From contig JAEWCM010000150.1 of assembly GCA_023390635.1 (NCBI GenBank), forward strand, positions 1-6,903: a DNA stretch of 6,903 nucleotides, given 5' to 3'. This stretch comes from Bacillota bacterium (GTDB lineage: Bacteria > Bacillota > Desulfitobacteriia > Desulfitobacteriales > Desulfitobacteriaceae). Positions 4,703 to 6,903 of this stretch are shown in pieces. Numbering within the stretch: position 1 is the first letter of the stretch; each line of letters opens with the position of its first letter. The notes beneath the pieces were generated by a model. It ran no database searches. It had not been told where the DNA came from and saw nothing but the letters and a program-made list of their open reading frames with translations. The translations under genes and the position numbers were made by a program.

Positions 4703-6634
4703 TTTGGGAACCTTCGCCAGTGCATCGGCAACAGCCGCCTTAATAGCATTAGACGTGACCGTTGCACCGCTGATACCATCAATTTTGGTACTCTGGGCAT
4801 CCACAATCTTCTGAGGCAATTTATCCACTGCTACGGTGCCAATGTTCGGATTTTCTCCGTCACTTTTCAGGACTTCAATCTTAGCAATTTTCTGTCCATC
4901 CATCGTTACGCGAACGACGATTTTACCCATACCATTCGCACTGCCAATATATTGATTCGGACCAGCTTCATAAGCATCGCCGCTGCCACCATTATAAGCG
5001 TCATTATCAATATTGCTTGCAACCGTCTTCAGTGTGAAATTCTTAACCGCTTCTTTCTTGGCCGCTGCATTTTTACCAGCTACACGACCGGAAGAAGCGC
5101 ATTCACCGATATTCATTCCACCGCCGTAATAATCAGGCCAAATAGCGCCGAATTCACCGGCAGAATAAAGATGTGGAATCACATCTCCATTGGAATCCAA
5201 AATTTCACAGTTTTCATTGCGCTCTGCACCGCCCTGAGTATTATAAACACCCTGAACCAGTTCCATGCAGTAGTATGGTCCATTTTCGATAGGCCACATC
5301 TGTTTGGGATCACGACCAAATTTAGGATCATTACCATTCTTAGCATATTCATTGTACTTAGCTACTTCATCAGCTAAGCCATCCATGCCCATCTTCTTAG
5401 CTAAGCCTTCAATGCTATCGTCAATAGTGACCGTCTTCCAATTCAGAATATCGCGGTTATCATCATATTGGAAGGTATTAACGAACTTGCCGGACATACG
5501 GGTTTTCTGGTCAAAGATGGCATAGAAGGGATGGGGTGGATTACGCAGAATTTCACTACCGCCAATGTCCGTCCGTCCATGGCTGGCAACCTCACTCTCA
5601 CTGCCAAACCGAGTGCCGTCGGAGCCAACAAGGATCATAGAATTGCCGGACAGCGGATTCGCACGCTGATCACGCTTGTCACCATTAGGAGCCGCATAGT
5701 TAACGTAATAAGCCATATCAAGTTCCGGATCGTAGATACAATAATCCGGGCCGGACAAATTGCCCATATGCCAAAGCTTAGCTCCGACTTCCTGAACCAT
5801 GGCGATACCGTCACCGGTATTATGTTTGCTGCCCAGAGGATAAATCTTAGCACGGCCCAGATAATTTTGCTGAATCTCTTCATTAAATTCAAAACCACCA
5901 AGGGTCATGATGACGCCATTGTTAGCCCGCACATTGATGACCTTTCCTTCTTTCTCTATCTGAACCCCCAAGACGGTTTTGGTGATAGGATCCTGTATCA
6001 GATGTTTGGCAGGAGAACTGTACCAGATCGCAACATCTTTTTTGGACAGAACGTTGTTCCTGACCAAATTCCAGAAAGGCTTGCCTCCCAAGTCCTTGCC
6101 GCTTGCATCGGTAGCAGCCATCATCCCCATGACACGGCCATCAGCATTCTTGTTGAGAGTTCCGCTGGGAGAACCGCCGATGGACTTGATAAAATCCCAG
6201 TTCTCCGTAAACCCTTTGGCTGTTGCTTTTAGGACTGCATCAGGGCAACTGGCTGTAAAAGCACCGCGATAGCCCTTCAGGATGTTGGCATAGTACAGAT
6301 CCGCATCCCAGGCAGCCATCATAAATCCGACAGCATAGTGTGTATTGCCGCCTTCCAAGCCTTCTTCCGCTTTTTCCGTCAAAAGAACTTTAGCGCCATT
6401 ATCGGCAGCAACAGCAGCAGCAACGGCACCAGCCCCTCCGAAGCCGATGACGACAACGTCATACTGGGCATTCCACTCAATGGTGTCTGCATAATTCATA
6501 GTAACACTGACCGGCGCTGCAGCTTCCGCAGCCTTGTCATAGCCAAGAATGCCTATAGCAGCCGTGCTGACAGCGCCTGCGGCTCCCCACTTTAAAAAGT
6601 CACGGCGTGAAACTTTTTCCGTCTTCTTCTCCAT
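4700..6634 (-). CDS. Tat-exported FAD/FMN flavoprotein reductase, fumarate reductase/flavocytochrome c superfamily
   Basis: A complete 644-residue flavoprotein. A twin-arginine signal, SRRDFLK (residues 9-15), is followed by a hydrophobic stretch (16-30) and a probable cleavage site after AEAAA (36-40), so the folded protein acts outside the membrane. The FAD domain opens with VVIGFGGAGA (61-70), and the conserved FAD/cap segments reach GEFGAIW (493-499) and the GGGMNIGECASSGR stretch (504-517). A C-terminal FMN-binding domain (about 568-642) has DGISGAT (619-625), the site where ApbE attaches FMN to T625. No CxxCH heme motif exists, so electrons probably pass from a membrane partner through FMN to FAD. 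The positions of the fumarate-binding His and Arg of Shewanella-type reductases read YNTQGG and YYGGGMN, so fumarate is unlikely. A steroid, enone or other organic acceptor is possible. The ATG at 6634 has AAAGGA 9 nt upstream. No reductase partner or apbE lies within the window. Confidence 0.92.
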   Translation of the reverse strand: MEKKTEKVSRRDFLKWGAAGAVSTAAIGILGYDKAAEAAAPVSVTMNYADTIEWNAQYDVVVIGFGGAGAVAAAVAADNGAKVLLTEKAEEGLEGGNTHYAVGFMMAAWDADLYYANILKGYRGAFTASCPDAVLKATAKGFTENWDFIKSIGGSPSGTLNKNADGRVMGMMAATDASGKDLGGKPFWNLVRNNVLSKKDVAIWYSSPAKHLIQDPITKTVLGVQIEKEGKVINVRANNGVIMTLGGFEFNEEIQQNYLGRAKIYPLGSKHNTGDGIAMVQEVGAKLWHMGNLSGPDYCIYDPELDMAYYVNYAAPNGDKRDQRANPLSGNSMILVGSDGTRFGSESEVASHGRTDIGGSEILRNPPHPFYAIFDQKTRMSGKFVNTFQYDDNRDILNWKTVTIDDSIEGLAKKMGMDGLADEVAKYNEYAKNGNDPKFGRDPKQMWPIENGPYYCMELVQGVYNTQGGAERNENCEILDSNGDVIPHLYSAGEFGAIWPDYYGGGMNIGECASSGRVAGKNAAAKKEAVKNFTLKTVASNIDNDAYNGGSGDAYEAGPNQYIGSANGMGKIVVRVTMDGQKIAKIEVLKSDGENPNIGTVAVDKLPQKIVDAQSTKIDGISGATVTSNAIKAAVADALAKVPK

Positions 6635-6657
6635 CCTCTTCTTTCCTTTCTTCTTGT

Positions 6658-6692
6658 AATTTGTCGGTTTTTATTATTAAAACGACAAAATT
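6658..6692. promoter_or_regulatory. Inverted repeat at the start of the flavoprotein transcript
   Basis: AATTTGTCGGTTTT (6658-6671) and AAAACGACAAAATT (6679-6692) are inverted copies, with one bulged base in each arm, around a 7-nt AT-rich centre. The dyad lies from the predicted transcription start into the leader, so it could be an operator or a leader hairpin. No regulator gene is adjacent, so the binding protein is unknown. Confidence 0.5.
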
Positions 6693-6698
6693 GTTGTG

Positions 6699-6704
6699 AT
6701 TATA
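6699..6704 (-). promoter_or_regulatory. -10 element of the flavoprotein promoter
   Basis: The minus strand reads TGATATTATAAT, which contains a perfect TATAAT (6704 to 6699) and, three bases earlier, an overlapping TG-A-TATTAT extended form. No convincing -35 is seen at 16-18 bp. Transcription would begin near 6692, leaving a leader of about 58 nt. Confidence 0.5.
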
Positions 6705-6777
6705 ATATCAAAATTCAAAGACCATCTGACACAAAGTATCAGAACTGGCCGTTTAAAAGCTCTATTTGGATTTATCA

Positions 6778-6903
6778 ATCGGGTAGGAGGCTGATCATTA
6801 TTTGATCAGCCGACCTCCCACAGCACCGTACGTACCGTTCGGTATACGGCGCTTCCAAAGTTTACACCTTACTTTGCAGAGTAACATTCCGTAAAACTGA
6901 GAT
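6778..6903 (-). mobile_element. Group II intron, 3' end (rest beyond right edge)
   Basis: On the minus strand this segment ends with the two diagnostic 3' domains of a bacterial group II intron. Domain V is at 6822-6853. Domain VI (6778-6820) is a long hairpin, GGCTGATCA/TGATCAGCC (6803-6811 with 6789-6797), on a basal stem GGGAGG/CCT(A)CCC with one bulged adenosine at 6784, the branch point. The intron would end in CCCGAT at 6778, with the branch A seven bases from the end and the usual A-pyrimidine terminus. The 3' exon (below 6778) is non-coding DNA just upstream of the flavoprotein promoter. The reverse transcriptase gene and 5' domains, if present, are outside the window. The 50 bases next to the right edge contain no recognisable coding. 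Confidence 0.86.
6822..6853 (-). ncRNA. Group II intron domain V (catalytic hairpin)
   Basis: The minus strand starts AGCGCCGTAT and folds into 9 bp (one G-U), a 2-nt CG bulge on the 3' side, 4 bp and a GAAC tetraloop, closing with ACGGTGCT. The AGC at the base matches the catalytic triad, and the size, bulge and loop match domain V. Domain V alone is strong evidence of a group II intron. Confidence 0.88.

Noticed and set aside
5468..6232. A long plus-strand open frame (254 codons) opposite the flavoprotein gene
   Set aside because: It lies wholly inside the clearly coding minus-strand gene, has no ribosome-binding site or recognisable domain, and is an antisense shadow.

Overview
The window looks like a chromosomal segment of a low-GC, anaerobic Gram-positive bacterium (Firmicutes). 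Reading the sequence gives strong purine-rich Shine-Dalgarno sites, AT-rich intergenic DNA, extended -10 promoters, a Tat-exported flavoprotein of a type abundant in anaerobes, and the 3' end of a group II intron. Desulfitobacterium or a related Peptococcaceae would fit, but that is an inference and no marker gene in the window proves it.

Left part (1-1583, minus strand): three genes read leftward. A GNAT acetyltransferase with a GTG start (1086-1583) is followed after about 200 bp by a RimJ/RimL-like GNAT acetyltransferase (314-877). The stop of the latter overlaps the start of an unrecognised gene that runs off the left edge (1-314). Their natural substrates cannot be read from the sequence.

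Middle (1584-4350, plus strand): a 224-bp divergent promoter region full of AT-rich dyads precedes a TetR-family regulator with a DhaS-like C-terminal half (1808-2374). A rho-independent terminator follows, and then, from its own promoter, a complete oleate hydratase gene (ohyA, 2515-4290) that keeps its catalytic and substrate-carboxylate residues. The likely logic is a fatty-acid response: the regulator controls itself and the hydratase, which converts unsaturated fatty acids to 10-hydroxy fatty acids. Palindromes lie over the -35/-10 of the regulator promoter and over the -35 of the ohyA promoter.

Convergent intergenic region (4291-4699): no supported protein gene. It holds the ohyA 3' hairpin, two diverged copies of a terminator module that belong to the minus-strand gene, and, next to the distal copy, three 28-bp-period repeats that can form competing hairpins.

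Right part (4700-6634, minus strand): a 644-residue Tat-exported flavoprotein of the fumarate reductase/flavocytochrome c superfamily. It has an FAD domain and a C-terminal covalent-FMN domain, no heme motif, and lacks the usual fumarate-binding residues, so its electron acceptor is unknown. Its promoter region carries a dyad at the transcription start. From 6778 to the right edge lies the 3' end (domains V and VI) of a group II intron, on the minus strand; the rest of the intron is outside the window.
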